DNA from: Burkholderia stagnalis
Lineage (GTDB): Bacteria > Pseudomonadota > Gammaproteobacteria > Burkholderiales > Burkholderiaceae
Assembly (NCBI RefSeq): GCF_902830275.1
Contig: NZ_CADESW010000009.1
Coordinates: forward strand, 62,001-126,000
Direction: 5' to 3'
Length of the DNA: 64,000 nt
Of this stretch, positions 18,623 to 28,448 are shown one piece after another. The position numbers were made by a program, and so were the translations under genes. Under the pieces are notes generated by a model that was given only the letters and a program-made list of their open reading frames with translations, was not told where the DNA came from and did not search any database. Position 1 is the stretch's first letter. Each line of letters begins with the position of its first letter.

Positions 18623-20550
18623 GGGGCCTCCGGCTTGCGCAGCGGCATCGCGCTGCGCGTGGCGCCGCGCGCACGCGCGGCGGCGGTGATCGGGCCGGCC
18701 GGGGCCGGGGCTTCGGCGGGTGCGTCGGGCGGCGGCGCGATGTCTTGCGGCTCGGCTTGCGACCCGGCTTGCGGCGGCGTGGCGGCGGCATGGGCCGCCT
18801 CCGCGCCCGCATCGGCCGTCTCCGCCTGCGCGCCGCTCGCCGGATGCACGGCCGCGAACAGGTCGCTGTAGTCGGCGATCGGCGCGCGGCGGTTCTCCGC
18901 CTTCAGCTTGTTCAGTTCCGCGGCGATGCTGCCGTTGCCGAGGCTCACGATGCGGTCGGACAGCGTCTCGACCGGCACGTCGAAGATCCGCTTGAGCGCC
19001 TCGTCCGCATCGGCCGGCTCGCACGCGAACAGGAACACGTACAGGTGCTCGGCGTCGGCCGTCACCACGTCGCCCGCGCGGCGCGGCAGGCAGTGGCGCA
19101 GCGCGTCCACGTGCGCGACGCCGGGCAGCAGCGTCATCTTCACGAGCGTGTGCGGCAGCGCGAGCACCGCGCCGCGATCGAGCACCGCGCGGATCCGCAG
19201 GCAGAACGCGCCGACCGGCAGGTAGCCGAGCACCGTGTCGCCGAGCGCGGCGGCCAGCGCGACGCGGTAGTCGGCCGCGACCGGCCGCGCCTGCAGCTGG
19301 CCGTGCAGCGAATGCACCGCGGCCTGCAGCCGCGAAAACGGCAGGTCGCGCCCGACGACGCTGTTCGCGCCGACGCTCAGCACCAGCATCTCGAACTGGT
19401 GGCGCAGCACCTCGCCGCGCTCGACGATCGCGATCTTCAGCGCGCCGCCGCACTGCCGCCGCAGCGTATGGACGGCCGCACACAGCGCCTCGAGCTGCGC
19501 ATGGGTGCGGAACGCGAGCACGGCGGTCGCCGCCTGCGCCTTCGCGCAGGCCGCCACCACCGCGGCGTTGTCGTCGACGATCTCCCAGTGGGGCGGCACG
19601 AAGCGCTCGCCGTCGACCACCGCGCGGCTGACGACCACCCGGTCCTCGTCGCTCGCGAGCTTCATCTGGCGCGGCTGCACGACCGTGTCGGCATCGAAGA
19701 TCGCCGACAGGCGGCCGCTCGGCGCGAAGCGCAGCGGCCGCACCTCGCCCGCGGCGAGCGTGTCGCCCGCACGCCAGAAATCGACGACCCACAGCAGCTC
19801 GCCGTGCGTGCGCTGCAGCTGCGACACGCCCGCGCAGACGCTGTGGAAACCGCTGCGCCGGGTGCGGCGCGCGTCGCGCACGAGCGGCGGATCGTCGGTG
19901 TGCGGGTCGGCGGCGTCCTCGGTCCCGTCCTCGGGGTCCATCAGCAGCACGACCGCGATCCGGTGCATCCGGCACCAGTCCGCGAACGCGCGCCCTTCTT
20001 CCGCGAGCGCAGCCGGGTCGTGCCAGCTGAACCAGCGCTCCGCGCCTTCGACGAAGTACAGCGAGCGGGCGCGGAAGCCGAAACGCTGCATCGCGCGGAA
20101 CCCGCCCATCAGCCGCGCGAACGGGCCCGGCTCGGCGCGCGCGGCATCCGCGTGCGCCGGATCGGACGCGCCAGCCGGCGGCATCGCCAGCACGTTCAGG
20201 TTGCGCGGCCAGCCGGGCGCGAGCGCGCCGCCCGCGAAGCCGCGCTCGCCCATCTGCGCGGCGATGTTCGCGGCGTCGCGCGCGAGCACGACGGTCACGT
20301 CGCGGGTGCGCGCCTGGCGCGCGCTTTCCCATATGAGCGCGTCGCTCGCGCTCGTGCGCGCGGCCGCGTAGATCGCATACAGGCCGCCCGGTTCGAGCTG
20401 CGTCCACTCGTCCGGCAGCCCGTCGATCGCGAGCCGGCTCAGCGCCGCCACGCGGCCGTCGGCCGGGCCCATGCGCAGCAGCGCGCGCAGGCGGCCGAAC
20501 ACGCCGGCGGCGCCGAACGCGGGACGGGTGGCTTCGAATTCGGTGTTCAC
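18619..20550 (-). CDS. bcsE: Cellulose biosynthesis c-di-GMP-binding protein BcsE
   Basis: 643 residues from a GTG at 20550, with AAGGAAG upstream and 27 bases after the bcsC stop. The N-terminal region, residues 30-200, resembles the degenerate ATPase-like domain of BcsE (EPGGLYAIYAAARTS, then VVLARD). The GIL domain near residues 380-520 contains RAGD at 491-494, matching the RxGD c-di-GMP-binding motif. The last 80 residues are low-complexity Ala/Pro. BcsE enhances cellulose output and binds BcsF and the BcsRQ complex. It is longer than E. coli BcsE (523) because of this tail and a charged insert near 180-210. Confidence 0.88.
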   Translation of the reverse strand: MNTEFEATRPAFGAAGVFGRLRALLRMGPADGRVAALSRLAIDGLPDEWTQLEPGGLYAIYAAARTSASDALIWESARQARTRDVTVVLARDAANIAAQMGERGFAGGALAPGWPRNLNVLAMPPAGASDPAHADAARAEPGPFARLMGGFRAMQRFGFRARSLYFVEGAERWFSWHDPAALAEEGRAFADWCRMHRIAVVLLMDPEDGTEDAADPHTDDPPLVRDARRTRRSGFHSVCAGVSQLQRTHGELLWVVDFWRAGDTLAAGEVRPLRFAPSGRLSAIFDADTVVQPRQMKLASDEDRVVVSRAVVDGERFVPPHWEIVDDNAAVVAACAKAQAATAVLAFRTHAQLEALCAAVHTLRRQCGGALKIAIVERGEVLRHQFEMLVLSVGANSVVGRDLPFSRLQAAVHSLHGQLQARPVAADYRVALAAALGDTVLGYLPVGAFCLRIRAVLDRGAVLALPHTLVKMTLLPGVAHVDALRHCLPRRAGDVVTADAEHLYVFLFACEPADADEALKRIFDVPVETLSDRIVSLGNGSIAAELNKLKAENRRAPIADYSDLFAAVHPASGAQAETADAGAEAAHAAATPPQAGSQAEPQDIAPPPDAPAEAPAPAGPITAAARARGATRSAMPLRKPEAP

Positions 20551-20577
20551 GCTAGGGCTTCCTTTTCACGCATCACG

Positions 20578-23500
20578 CTAGTAATCCGAGTACAACCGCA
20601 CCGGCGTCGGCGTGACGAGGCCGGTGCGCGGCTCGCGCGCGTCGAACGCATAGCGCAGGTACAGCAGCCCCGAGCTCGGCGCGTAATCGTGCGAGCGGTC
20701 GATGCGCAGCTGCGCGCCGATGCTCAGGTGCGGGTTCATCCGGTACTCGACGATCCCGTTGACGCCATACGAGAACGACACGCCGCGCGTCGAGCTGCCG
20801 CCGTACACAAGCCGCGCGAGTTCGTCCGCGGACCGCGCGTTCGCGCCGGCCGGCAGGCCGACCGGGAAATACGGCGAATCGCGCTCGTAGCTGTTCGATA
20901 CGCCGGTCGTCACGGTCAGGTCCCACGACAGCGCATCGCGCCGCCCCGCCCACTCGATCGGCACGCCGAGCGACAGGTAGCGCTGCGGGCTGTAGTAACC
21001 GCCCTGCCCGTACGTGTAGTAGCGCAGGTTCTGCGCGTAATGCCACGCGTTGCCGACGAGGCCGGTGCTCACCCGCATCGTCGCGCGCTCGTACACGGGC
21101 ACCGTGAAGCCGGTGCGCAGCGTCACCGCCGTGTTGCGCTCGACGCTGCGCCCGCTCAGCACGCCCGCACCGAGTTCCGCGAACACGTTGGTGCGGCCGA
21201 GGTCGACCGACGCGCGCAGGTTCACGCCGTCGCGGCGCACGCCGCCCCACACCGCACCGGTCCACGGGTCGCGCATGCCCGCATACGACAGCTCGCTGCT
21301 CGTTTCCGGCCGCCGCGACGCGCTCACCGAGAAGCTCGCGGGGCCCGCGTCGAACCGGTAGCGCACGCCGCCGACCACGTAGTGCACCGGAAAACCGAGC
21401 GGCGACGTGCCGACGTCGAAGCGCCACGCGTCCGTGCGATAACCCGTGCCGAGCGCGACGCCCGTTGCCGACTGGCGCAGCGAACCGGGCGGGTTCGCGC
21501 TCGGCGCGTTCAGCCCCGGATAGGTCGCGAACGTGTTGAGCGCGTAGGCGTTCGGGTTGCTCGTGTCGAGCGTGCCGGCGTCGAGGCGCACCGTGTCGAC
21601 CTGCAGGAACGCGTGCCCGTCGTAGCGCACCGGCACCTGCATGTAGATCGGCACCTGCTGCGCACGGTATGCGGACACGCCGTTGTCGCCCGACTTGTAC
21701 GCGGGCAGCCAGCCGATCTCGATCTCCGGGTCGCGGCGCTGCTCGAGGCTCGCGAACGCGGCCTGCGCGGGCGTGCGGCCGTCGCGGCGCGGGCGCACGC
21801 CGGTCGCGCGCTCCTGTGCCAGCGACGTCTCGTACAGCGATGCCGCGTCGTCATAGCGCCCCTGCGCCTCGGCCACGCGCCCCGCCGCAACCGTCACGTC
21901 GGGGCGCTCCGGCCAGGCTGCCTGCAGGCGGCCGGTGATCTCCGCCGCGTCGTCCGCACGGCGCAGCGCGGTGAGGCGGCGCACCGCCGACAGCTGCGTA
22001 TCGACGTCGTCGGCCGGCGCGTGCGCGAGCACGCGCTGCACCCGCGCCAGCGCCGCCGCGCGATCACCGCTGTCCTCGTCGATCCGCGCGAGCGCGAGCT
22101 GCGCATCCGCGTCGTCGGGCGTGCGCGCGACGATCGGCGCGAGCGCATCGCGCGCCGCGTCGTAACGGCCCTGCGCGCGTTCCAGATCGGCCACTTCGAG
22201 CGCAAGGCGCTTGTCCGCGTGGCCGGCCGGGCTCGTGCTCGCGAGCAGGCGGCGCGCCTGCGCATAGTCCTGCCGCGCGATCGCGTCGTCGGTGCGGCGC
22301 AGGATCAGCCGCAGCGACTGGTCCTCGAGCCGTGCGGCCTGCGCGGCCGTCAGCGACGGGTCGCGGCGGATCGTGTCGAGCCACGCGGCGAGCGCGTCGT
22401 CGCGCCCCGCGCTGCCGAGCAGGTCGCCGTAGCGCAGCCGCACGCTCGCGTCGGCCTCCTGCGGATGCGCGGCCATCCAGTCGCGCAGCGGCACGAGGCC
22501 GCGCTCGGGCTCGCCCGCGTCGATCCACTGCGCGCCGATCGCGGCCAGCATGTCGGGATCGTCCGGCGCAGCGGCCTGCGCACGCGCGAGCGCCGCGTCG
22601 AACGCGTCGCGTTCGCCCCGCCCGAGCGCGCCGCGCGCATCGGCAAGCGCGCGCTGCGCCTCGAGCTTGCGCGCCAGCGCGCGCATGCCGTCCGAGCGCT
22701 GCGCGTCGGCCACCGGCGCGAGCGCGTCCTGCGCGCCCGCGAAATCGTCGAGCGAATGGCGGTACAGCGCCGTCGCGTAGCGCATCTCCGGCGTGCCGGC
22801 CTGCGCGAGCCCGTCGTCCATCACCGTGCGGCCGAGCTGCGGCAGGCCCATGTCGCGATACAGGCGCGCGAGCGCGAAACGGGTCCATGGCGCGTCGGGC
22901 GCCGCGCGCACCGCGGCCTCGTAGCGCTGCGCGGCCGGCCCGCGTTCGCCCTTGTCGGCCAGCGCGCGCGCCTGCTGCGCGAGCAGGTCGGCGCGCAGGC
23001 CGTCGAGCGCGCGCCGGTCGTCGCGGCCCGTGACGCGGCCTTGCACGGCATCGAGCAGCGGGCCGATCTGGTCCGCGCGGCCGGTGCTCTCGTACAGCGT
23101 CGCGGTGCTGCGCACGGCGGACAGGCTCGGCGCGCGGGCCGCCAGCAGCCCGCGCAACAGCGGCTCCGCGCGCGCCCAGTCGCGCTGCGCGAGCAGCGCG
23201 TCGGCCAGTTGCAGCTTCGCGTCCGGGTTGTCCGGCTGCATCGCGAGCGCGGCGCGCGCCGTGCGCTCCGCGTCCTGCGGGCGCCCGGCGGCGGCCGCCG
23301 CCCGGCCCTGCGCGAGCAGGCCCCAGAACTGCGCGGTGCGCGCGAGGCTGTCCCATTTGCCGCGCTGGTCCGGCGCGAGCGACGCGGCCCGCGCGAACAG
23401 CGCGCGCGCGTCGTCGTGACGCCCCTCGCGCAGGCGCAGCAGGCCGAGCCCGCCGAGCGCATCTGCGTCGCCTGCGCGCGTGCGCGCGGCCTGCGCGAGC

Positions 23501-24423
23501 AGCGGGTCGGCCGCGGCCAGATCGCCGCGCGCCAGCGCCTGCAGCCCGCGCTGCTGCGCGATGTAGTTCGGGTCGCGCTCGAGGCGGCGCTGCGCGTCGC
23601 GCTGCTGCTCCATCGACGCGACCTTGTCGCGGAATTCGGTATCGTCCGGCACCAGCGCGAGGTACGCGCGCATCGAGTCGAGGTAGGCCGGATCGGTGTC
23701 GGCCGACTGCAGCACGCGCCGCCACACGGCCATCGCCTCGGTGCGATCGGTATCGGGGCGCCGTGCGAGCGCCCACGCCAGCCGGTTCGCTTCCGCGCGC
23801 GTCGCGCTGCGCTGGTTCAGCAGCTTCGCGAGCCCGAGCGCCGCGTCGGCGTCGTCCGGATCGGCCGCGACCGCGCGGCGCAGCGCCGCGATCGCCGCGT
23901 CGGGGCCGCCCGGCCCGTTCGCGACGATCTGGTAATACTCGGCGCCGAGCGCGCCCGACGGCGCGCCGTTCGGGAACAGCGCGACGATGCGCCGCGCGGC
24001 GTCCGCCGAGCGGCCGGTGCGCGCGAGCAGGCGGATCCGCGCCATCTCCTGGCGGCCGCTCGTCGCGACGCGGTATTCGTCGGCGGCGCGGCGCGTGTCG
24101 GCCGCGCCGGGCGCGCGCGCCTGCAGGCGCGCGAGCGCCGCCTGCGCGCCGGTGGCGTCGCCGACGCGCAGCAGCACGCGCACCTGCTCGGCCAGCAGCG
24201 CGGGATTGTCGGGCGCGATCAGCAGCCCCTTGCTGATCGCGTCGCGCGCGAGATCGTCGCGGTGCTTGACGCCCCACATGCGCGCGGTCGCCAGCAGCCG
24301 CTGCGCGTCGCTGACGTTGCCGGCAGCCGGCGCGGGCGCGGCCGGCGCCGCCGCGCAGACCGACGACGCGAGCCACGCGAGTCCGGCCACGCGCGGCGCG
24401 GCGCGTTTCAGCGGGCGGCGCAT
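20578..24423 (-). CDS. bcsC: Cellulose export outer-membrane protein BcsC
   Basis: 1281 residues. A signal peptide covers residues 1-27. About 900 residues of TPR-type helical repeats follow (many A-x2-LA-L and W-A-LA motifs), forming the periplasmic scaffold. The last ~320 residues (from about EIEIGWLPAYKSGDNG) make the BCSC_C beta-barrel ending in VRLYSDY. BcsC conducts cellulose across the outer membrane. The ATG at 24423 follows GGAGGA seven bases upstream, and its first 16 bases overlap the end of bcsZ. The frame is open 197 codons upstream, but that part is the shadow of bcsZ. The gene gives several long false open frames on the other strand. Confidence 0.96.
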   Translation of the reverse strand: MRRPLKRAAPRVAGLAWLASSVCAAAPAAPAPAAGNVSDAQRLLATARMWGVKHRDDLARDAISKGLLIAPDNPALLAEQVRVLLRVGDATGAQAALARLQARAPGAADTRRAADEYRVATSGRQEMARIRLLARTGRSADAARRIVALFPNGAPSGALGAEYYQIVANGPGGPDAAIAALRRAVAADPDDADAALGLAKLLNQRSATRAEANRLAWALARRPDTDRTEAMAVWRRVLQSADTDPAYLDSMRAYLALVPDDTEFRDKVASMEQQRDAQRRLERDPNYIAQQRGLQALARGDLAAADPLLAQAARTRAGDADALGGLGLLRLREGRHDDARALFARAASLAPDQRGKWDSLARTAQFWGLLAQGRAAAAAGRPQDAERTARAALAMQPDNPDAKLQLADALLAQRDWARAEPLLRGLLAARAPSLSAVRSTATLYESTGRADQIGPLLDAVQGRVTGRDDRRALDGLRADLLAQQARALADKGERGPAAQRYEAAVRAAPDAPWTRFALARLYRDMGLPQLGRTVMDDGLAQAGTPEMRYATALYRHSLDDFAGAQDALAPVADAQRSDGMRALARKLEAQRALADARGALGRGERDAFDAALARAQAAAPDDPDMLAAIGAQWIDAGEPERGLVPLRDWMAAHPQEADASVRLRYGDLLGSAGRDDALAAWLDTIRRDPSLTAAQAARLEDQSLRLILRRTDDAIARQDYAQARRLLASTSPAGHADKRLALEVADLERAQGRYDAARDALAPIVARTPDDADAQLALARIDEDSGDRAAALARVQRVLAHAPADDVDTQLSAVRRLTALRRADDAAEITGRLQAAWPERPDVTVAAGRVAEAQGRYDDAASLYETSLAQERATGVRPRRDGRTPAQAAFASLEQRRDPEIEIGWLPAYKSGDNGVSAYRAQQVPIYMQVPVRYDGHAFLQVDTVRLDAGTLDTSNPNAYALNTFATYPGLNAPSANPPGSLRQSATGVALGTGYRTDAWRFDVGTSPLGFPVHYVVGGVRYRFDAGPASFSVSASRRPETSSELSYAGMRDPWTGAVWGGVRRDGVNLRASVDLGRTNVFAELGAGVLSGRSVERNTAVTLRTGFTVPVYERATMRVSTGLVGNAWHYAQNLRYYTYGQGGYYSPQRYLSLGVPIEWAGRRDALSWDLTVTTGVSNSYERDSPYFPVGLPAGANARSADELARLVYGGSSTRGVSFSYGVNGIVEYRMNPHLSIGAQLRIDRSHDYAPSSGLLYLRYAFDAREPRTGLVTPTPVRLYSDY

Positions 24424-25628
24424 GGGCGGCTCCTCCAGCGCACGTCCAGCGTGCCGTCCGCGCCGAACCGGTAGCGCGCATCGCGCCAGCCAAGGCCGAA
24501 CAGCGTCAGCACGCTCGAGTAGTAGCCGGGCGGCGACTGGCGCGCGAGCGTATCGACGCGCGCCGCCTGGGCGTCCGCGAGCGCGCGCTGGCCGCGCGCG
24601 TCGAGGAACGGCACGGCCGCCGCCGAGAAGCCGCCGTTGCCGTCGTTCGGGCCGGCTGCGCCCGTCGTCGTGTCGACCTTCTCCGGCGGCGCGCCGTGCG
24701 CGGCGATGTGCTCGGCAAACGGCGCGAAGCGCGCGAGCAGCGGTGCCGCGAGCGGATCGGCCGGGTCGAGCATGCCGGCCCACAAGTACACGCGAATCGC
24801 GTTGTACGCGCTTTCGGCGTGGGTGGCCGCATCGGGTGCGAAGCCCGCGCCCGCGCGGTACAGCGCCCAGTCGGGCGAGAACCCCTTCGGCGCGGTGTCG
24901 AGCAGCACGCGCGCGGTGCTCGCCGCGAGCGACGCCCAGCGGCGATCGTCCGGCAGCCGCGCGCCGAGGCCGCGGATCACCTGCGGCGGCGAATAGCTCG
25001 GGTTCACGCGCCACTGGTCGTTCGCGAGCCGGAAGCCGACCGGCCCCGGCAGCAGCGTGAGGCCGAGGCCCGGCACGCTGGCCGTCTCGTCGTCGAGCAC
25101 GCGCTTCGCGAGCAGCGCGCCGCGCGCGGTGTAGCTGCGCTCATGCCACAGACGGCCCGCTTCGACGAGCGTGTACGCGATCCACAGGTCGGCGTCCGAC
25201 GCGGCGTTCGCATCGAGCACGCGCCACGCGCCGTCCGCCGCGCGGCCCCACAGCCACGCGGGCAGGCGCGCGGTGAGGTCGCCCTGCGCGAGATTGTTCT
25301 CGGTCCAGCCGAGGATCGTGTCGAACGCGCGCCGGTCGTTCGCGACGAGCGCGAAGAACAGCCCGTACGCCTGCCCTTCGGAGACGGTGCGCGAGTCGGC
25401 CGAGCCGACGTCGATCACCCGGCCGTCGGCCGACACGAAATCGCGCTTGAACGCATCCCAGCGCGGCCACGCGGCGCCGCAGGCCGCGCCGGCGGCGTCC
25501 TGGCCCGTGGCGGGCGCGCCCGCCGCCGCGCCCGCTGCCGACGCAGCCAGCGCGAATGTCAATGCGAGCGCCATGCCGGCGCGGCGCGCCGGCCGGCTCA
25601 CCCGCCGCCCTGCCGTTGCCTGCACCAT
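24408..25628 (-). CDS. bcsZ: Periplasmic endo-1,4-glucanase BcsZ (GH8)
   Basis: 406 residues, slightly longer than E. coli BcsZ (368) because of a longer N-terminal signal region (residues 1-40). GH8 motifs: SEGQAYGLFFAL with E84 as probable proton donor and DADLWIAY with D147, matching E. coli E55 and D116. FRLANDQWRVNPSYSPPQVIRGLG and ESAYNAIRVYLWAG are further family blocks. It trims or edits nascent cellulose in the periplasm and affects yield and crystallinity. It starts three bases after the bcsB stop and overlaps bcsC, so it is tightly coupled in the operon. Confidence 0.95.
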   Translation of the reverse strand: MVQATAGRRVSRPARRAGMALALTFALAASAAGAAAGAPATGQDAAGAACGAAWPRWDAFKRDFVSADGRVIDVGSADSRTVSEGQAYGLFFALVANDRRAFDTILGWTENNLAQGDLTARLPAWLWGRAADGAWRVLDANAASDADLWIAYTLVEAGRLWHERSYTARGALLAKRVLDDETASVPGLGLTLLPGPVGFRLANDQWRVNPSYSPPQVIRGLGARLPDDRRWASLAASTARVLLDTAPKGFSPDWALYRAGAGFAPDAATHAESAYNAIRVYLWAGMLDPADPLAAPLLARFAPFAEHIAAHGAPPEKVDTTTGAAGPNDGNGGFSAAAVPFLDARGQRALADAQAARVDTLARQSPPGYYSSVLTLFGLGWRDARYRFGADGTLDVRWRSRPCAAR

Positions 25629-25631
25629 CCG

Positions 25632-27938
25632 TCACATCCCCCGTCGCCGCGCGGCAATCCTTTGCAGCACGCTGAACGCGCCGAGCGCGAGCAGCAGACC
25701 GGCGACGACGCCCACCGCGCCGAGCACGACAGGATGCCGCGCCGCCACCGTCCAGAGCCGCGCGTACCACGGCACGAAGCCGACCACGTACGGGTCGCCC
25801 ACGCGCATGCTGTCGACCGACCCCGGCCGCACCAGCGCGAGGTCGCCTTGCAGCTGCGACACGAGCCCCGCGTTCTCGAACACGTCGAGCACGCTGCCGA
25901 GGCGCGCCGGGTCGGTCGCGCTCAGCGCGACGACGCTGCGGCCGCGGCTGCCCGGCAGCTCGAAGCCGAGCAGCGCCGCGAGCGAGCCGGTCTGTTCGAT
26001 GCGCGCGCTGCCTTCGGCCATGCCGACGCCGTTGCGCCAGCGCTCCTTCACCGTGAACGCGACCCGCGTGCCGCCCGCGCCGCCCTGCTCGCCGAACGAC
26101 AGCGGCAGCGCGTCGCGCCAGTGCCCGAGCAGCGGCAGCGACGGCGCGCCGTCGATCACGAGCAGATCCTTGTTGCCCGCCAGCGCGGCAACCTCGCCCG
26201 GCCGCACGACCTGCACGCGCAGCGCCGGGAAGCCGGTCCACTGCCCCATGTGGCCGAGCATCGTGAGGTAAGCCTCGAGCTCCTGCGGCGACGGCCGCCC
26301 GGCGACCACGACCGCGGTCTGCGACAAGTCCGCGAAGCGCGTGAACGGGAAGCCGCTGTTCGCGAAGTACGCGAGGTTCGGCAACTGCGCGTAGTGGACG
26401 AAGTGCGAGAAGTCGATCGTCGAATCGGGGTCGATCGCCGCGCGCTGCGGCTCGGTCGCGGTGCTCGAGCACAGGCCCGTCTTCTGCGAATCGAGCGTGA
26501 AGCGGAACTGCAGCTGGTTGCCGCTGCCGACGCGGAACGCCGGGATGTCGACGTCGCTCGTCACGCGCCCTTCCGGCACCGACAGCAGCGGCAGCTGCAT
26601 GCGCCCGCGCGCGTCCTCGGCGTGGGACGGCCCGAGCCGGTACGACTTCACGAGCTGATCGTTGATCTCGACCGCGAGCGTCGAATTGTCCTGCACGGTC
26701 GGCGCCGTGTAGCGGTAGCGCAGCGTGATCGGCACGCCCGAGCCGTTCCACGAATGCAGGTCGGCCGGCACCCGCAGGTTCAGCCGGATCGCGTCCGGCG
26801 AGGTGCCGCGCACCTCGAGCTCGCGCGGGTCGCCGACCAGTTCGCGGAACGCGATCGGCCGGTCGACCGGCAGCCAGCGCGGCGCGTCGTACGGCTTGCG
26901 CGGCGCGCCGAGGTCGACGCGCGCGACCGTCGCCGACGGCCCCGACAGCGCCGCGCGGCCGAGCACCAGCGCCGCGACCGCGTCGTCGACTTCGGCCGCC
27001 GAGCGGCCGGTGACGACCAGCACCTTGCGCTCGGGCGCGGCCGGGTTGTCGGCGACCGCCAGCGTCGGGCCGGTGACGGACGGCAGCGCGAGGCCCGGCG
27101 GCAGCGCCGTGACGGGGCCGATCAGCACCGCGTTGTCGTTGGCCGGCAGCGCGGATGACACCGGGAAGCGCGCGTGGCGATAATCCGCGAGCGCGCCGAA
27201 CCACGACGCGAGCACGCCCGCGCTCCTGAGCGTCGCCGTGTCGGGCGACGCGGGCAGCACGAACGGCAGGCGCAGCAGCCCGTTGTCGCGGCGATCGAAG
27301 AACGGCGCGGGCAGCAGCGCGAGATCGTTCGGCAGCCGCACCGGCGACTCGTCGAGGATCAGCTCGCTGGTCGGGCTCACGTCCGCCCACAGCGCCGAAT
27401 TCATCGGGTCTTCGCAGTGGTCGAGCGTGTAGTGCGCGATCAGGCGCAGGCCGATCTGGTTGAAATCGGAGAAATAGCGGGGATCGATCGGGATGTCCTG
27501 CGTGACCATCTTGCCCGCGCGCGGCGCGTCGAACGGCACGGTCGCGACCACCTCGCCGTTCACCGACACCTTCAGGTGCGACATCGGGAACACCAGCGAC
27601 GGCGAATACGCGTAGGTCAGGCGCAGCCGCGCGCCGGTCACCACGCGGTCGAGCCGCACGCCGGCGTGAATGGTGCGCGCGTCGTCCGCGCCGCGCAGGC
27701 GCAGCGGGTCGAACGCGCCGAGCGTCGCGAACGGCAGGCGCACGCTGGTCGCGCCCCGGCCGGCGGACGGCGGCGCGCTCGCGGCATCCGCGGGCGCGGC
27801 GGAGAGCGCCGAAGCCGGGGTCGGAACCATGGCCGGCGCCGGGCCGGGCGGCGTCTGCGTGGCAGCCGGCAGGCAGGCGGCATAGAACGTGCCGGCCGCG
27901 GCCGCGATCGAGACGAGAAACGACGCGGCCGGCTTCAT
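25632..27938 (-). CDS. bcsB: Cellulose synthase subunit BcsB
   Basis: 768 residues, typical for BcsB. A signal peptide covers residues 1-28, and an Ala/Pro linker runs to about 65. The periplasmic beta-jelly-roll and flavodoxin-like domains follow, with the family blocks AGKMVTQDIPIDPRYFSDFNQIG and HCEDPMNSALWADVS. A single C-terminal helix (VVLGAVGVVAGLLLALGAFSVL) anchors it beside BcsA. GGAG lies six bases before the ATG at 27938; the 68 codons of open frame upstream are arginine-rich and not counted. It is the first gene of the operon, so the promoter should lie between here and the divergent GGDEF gene. Confidence 0.95.
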   Translation of the reverse strand: MKPAASFLVSIAAAAGTFYAACLPAATQTPPGPAPAMVPTPASALSAAPADAASAPPSAGRGATSVRLPFATLGAFDPLRLRGADDARTIHAGVRLDRVVTGARLRLTYAYSPSLVFPMSHLKVSVNGEVVATVPFDAPRAGKMVTQDIPIDPRYFSDFNQIGLRLIAHYTLDHCEDPMNSALWADVSPTSELILDESPVRLPNDLALLPAPFFDRRDNGLLRLPFVLPASPDTATLRSAGVLASWFGALADYRHARFPVSSALPANDNAVLIGPVTALPPGLALPSVTGPTLAVADNPAAPERKVLVVTGRSAAEVDDAVAALVLGRAALSGPSATVARVDLGAPRKPYDAPRWLPVDRPIAFRELVGDPRELEVRGTSPDAIRLNLRVPADLHSWNGSGVPITLRYRYTAPTVQDNSTLAVEINDQLVKSYRLGPSHAEDARGRMQLPLLSVPEGRVTSDVDIPAFRVGSGNQLQFRFTLDSQKTGLCSSTATEPQRAAIDPDSTIDFSHFVHYAQLPNLAYFANSGFPFTRFADLSQTAVVVAGRPSPQELEAYLTMLGHMGQWTGFPALRVQVVRPGEVAALAGNKDLLVIDGAPSLPLLGHWRDALPLSFGEQGGAGGTRVAFTVKERWRNGVGMAEGSARIEQTGSLAALLGFELPGSRGRSVVALSATDPARLGSVLDVFENAGLVSQLQGDLALVRPGSVDSMRVGDPYVVGFVPWYARLWTVAARHPVVLGAVGVVAGLLLALGAFSVLQRIAARRRGM

Positions 27939-28448
27939 CGGCCGCTCCGTTTCATCTGATGGTCGACGGTGTCGAAGGCGACGCATGCCGCGCCGCCGGG
28001 CAGGCGAATGCACATCCCCAATGCTTCCCCTCTCGTATACAGGTCTGATTGCCTTGAGAAACAGCGCGAACGGTTGAAAGCGGCGCCCTCGCGCCGCCGC
28101 GCCGCGCGCCTGGCACCGGCGCGCGCACTCCCCTTTCGTCACACTATCTCAAAAATAGATTAAAACGTACCCCAATTCGAACGTACAAGGCGGAAAGGCC
28201 ATGAATCCGGTCAGAAATGCCGGCGCAGCGCGCTGGGGGTACGAATTGCGCCGTTGTCACCGGATTGGTCGACCGGCACAATGCCGGGCGCATGCATCCT
28301 GTCGGCGCCATCCCGGCGCGCCGATCCGACAAACGGATGTCGGCGGCGATCCCGTTGCAGGCCGCCGGCCGCGCGCGTCCGCGTGAGCGGCGCGTATGCT
28401 ACCGCATTCTGCCGTGCTTGGCCGCGCTTTCTTTGTGGAAAACCTGAA
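27939..28448. promoter_or_regulatory. Divergent control region between bcsB and the diguanylate cyclase gene
   Basis: About 510 bases without a convincing gene. The centre (28141-28190) is AT-rich against its surroundings. ACGTAC occurs at 28165-28170 and again at 28181-28186. CGTACCCCAATT (28166-28177) has an inverted partner, GGGGTACGAATT (28236-28247). These are plausible regulator sites, but no named consensus was recognised. The bcs promoter and probably the cyclase promoter should be here. Confidence 0.5.

Noticed and set aside
18745-24474. 1909-codon plus-strand open frame opposite bcsE and bcsC
   Set aside because: GC-rich antisense shadow with extreme Arg/Ala content and no motif; the minus-strand proteins are clear bcs components.
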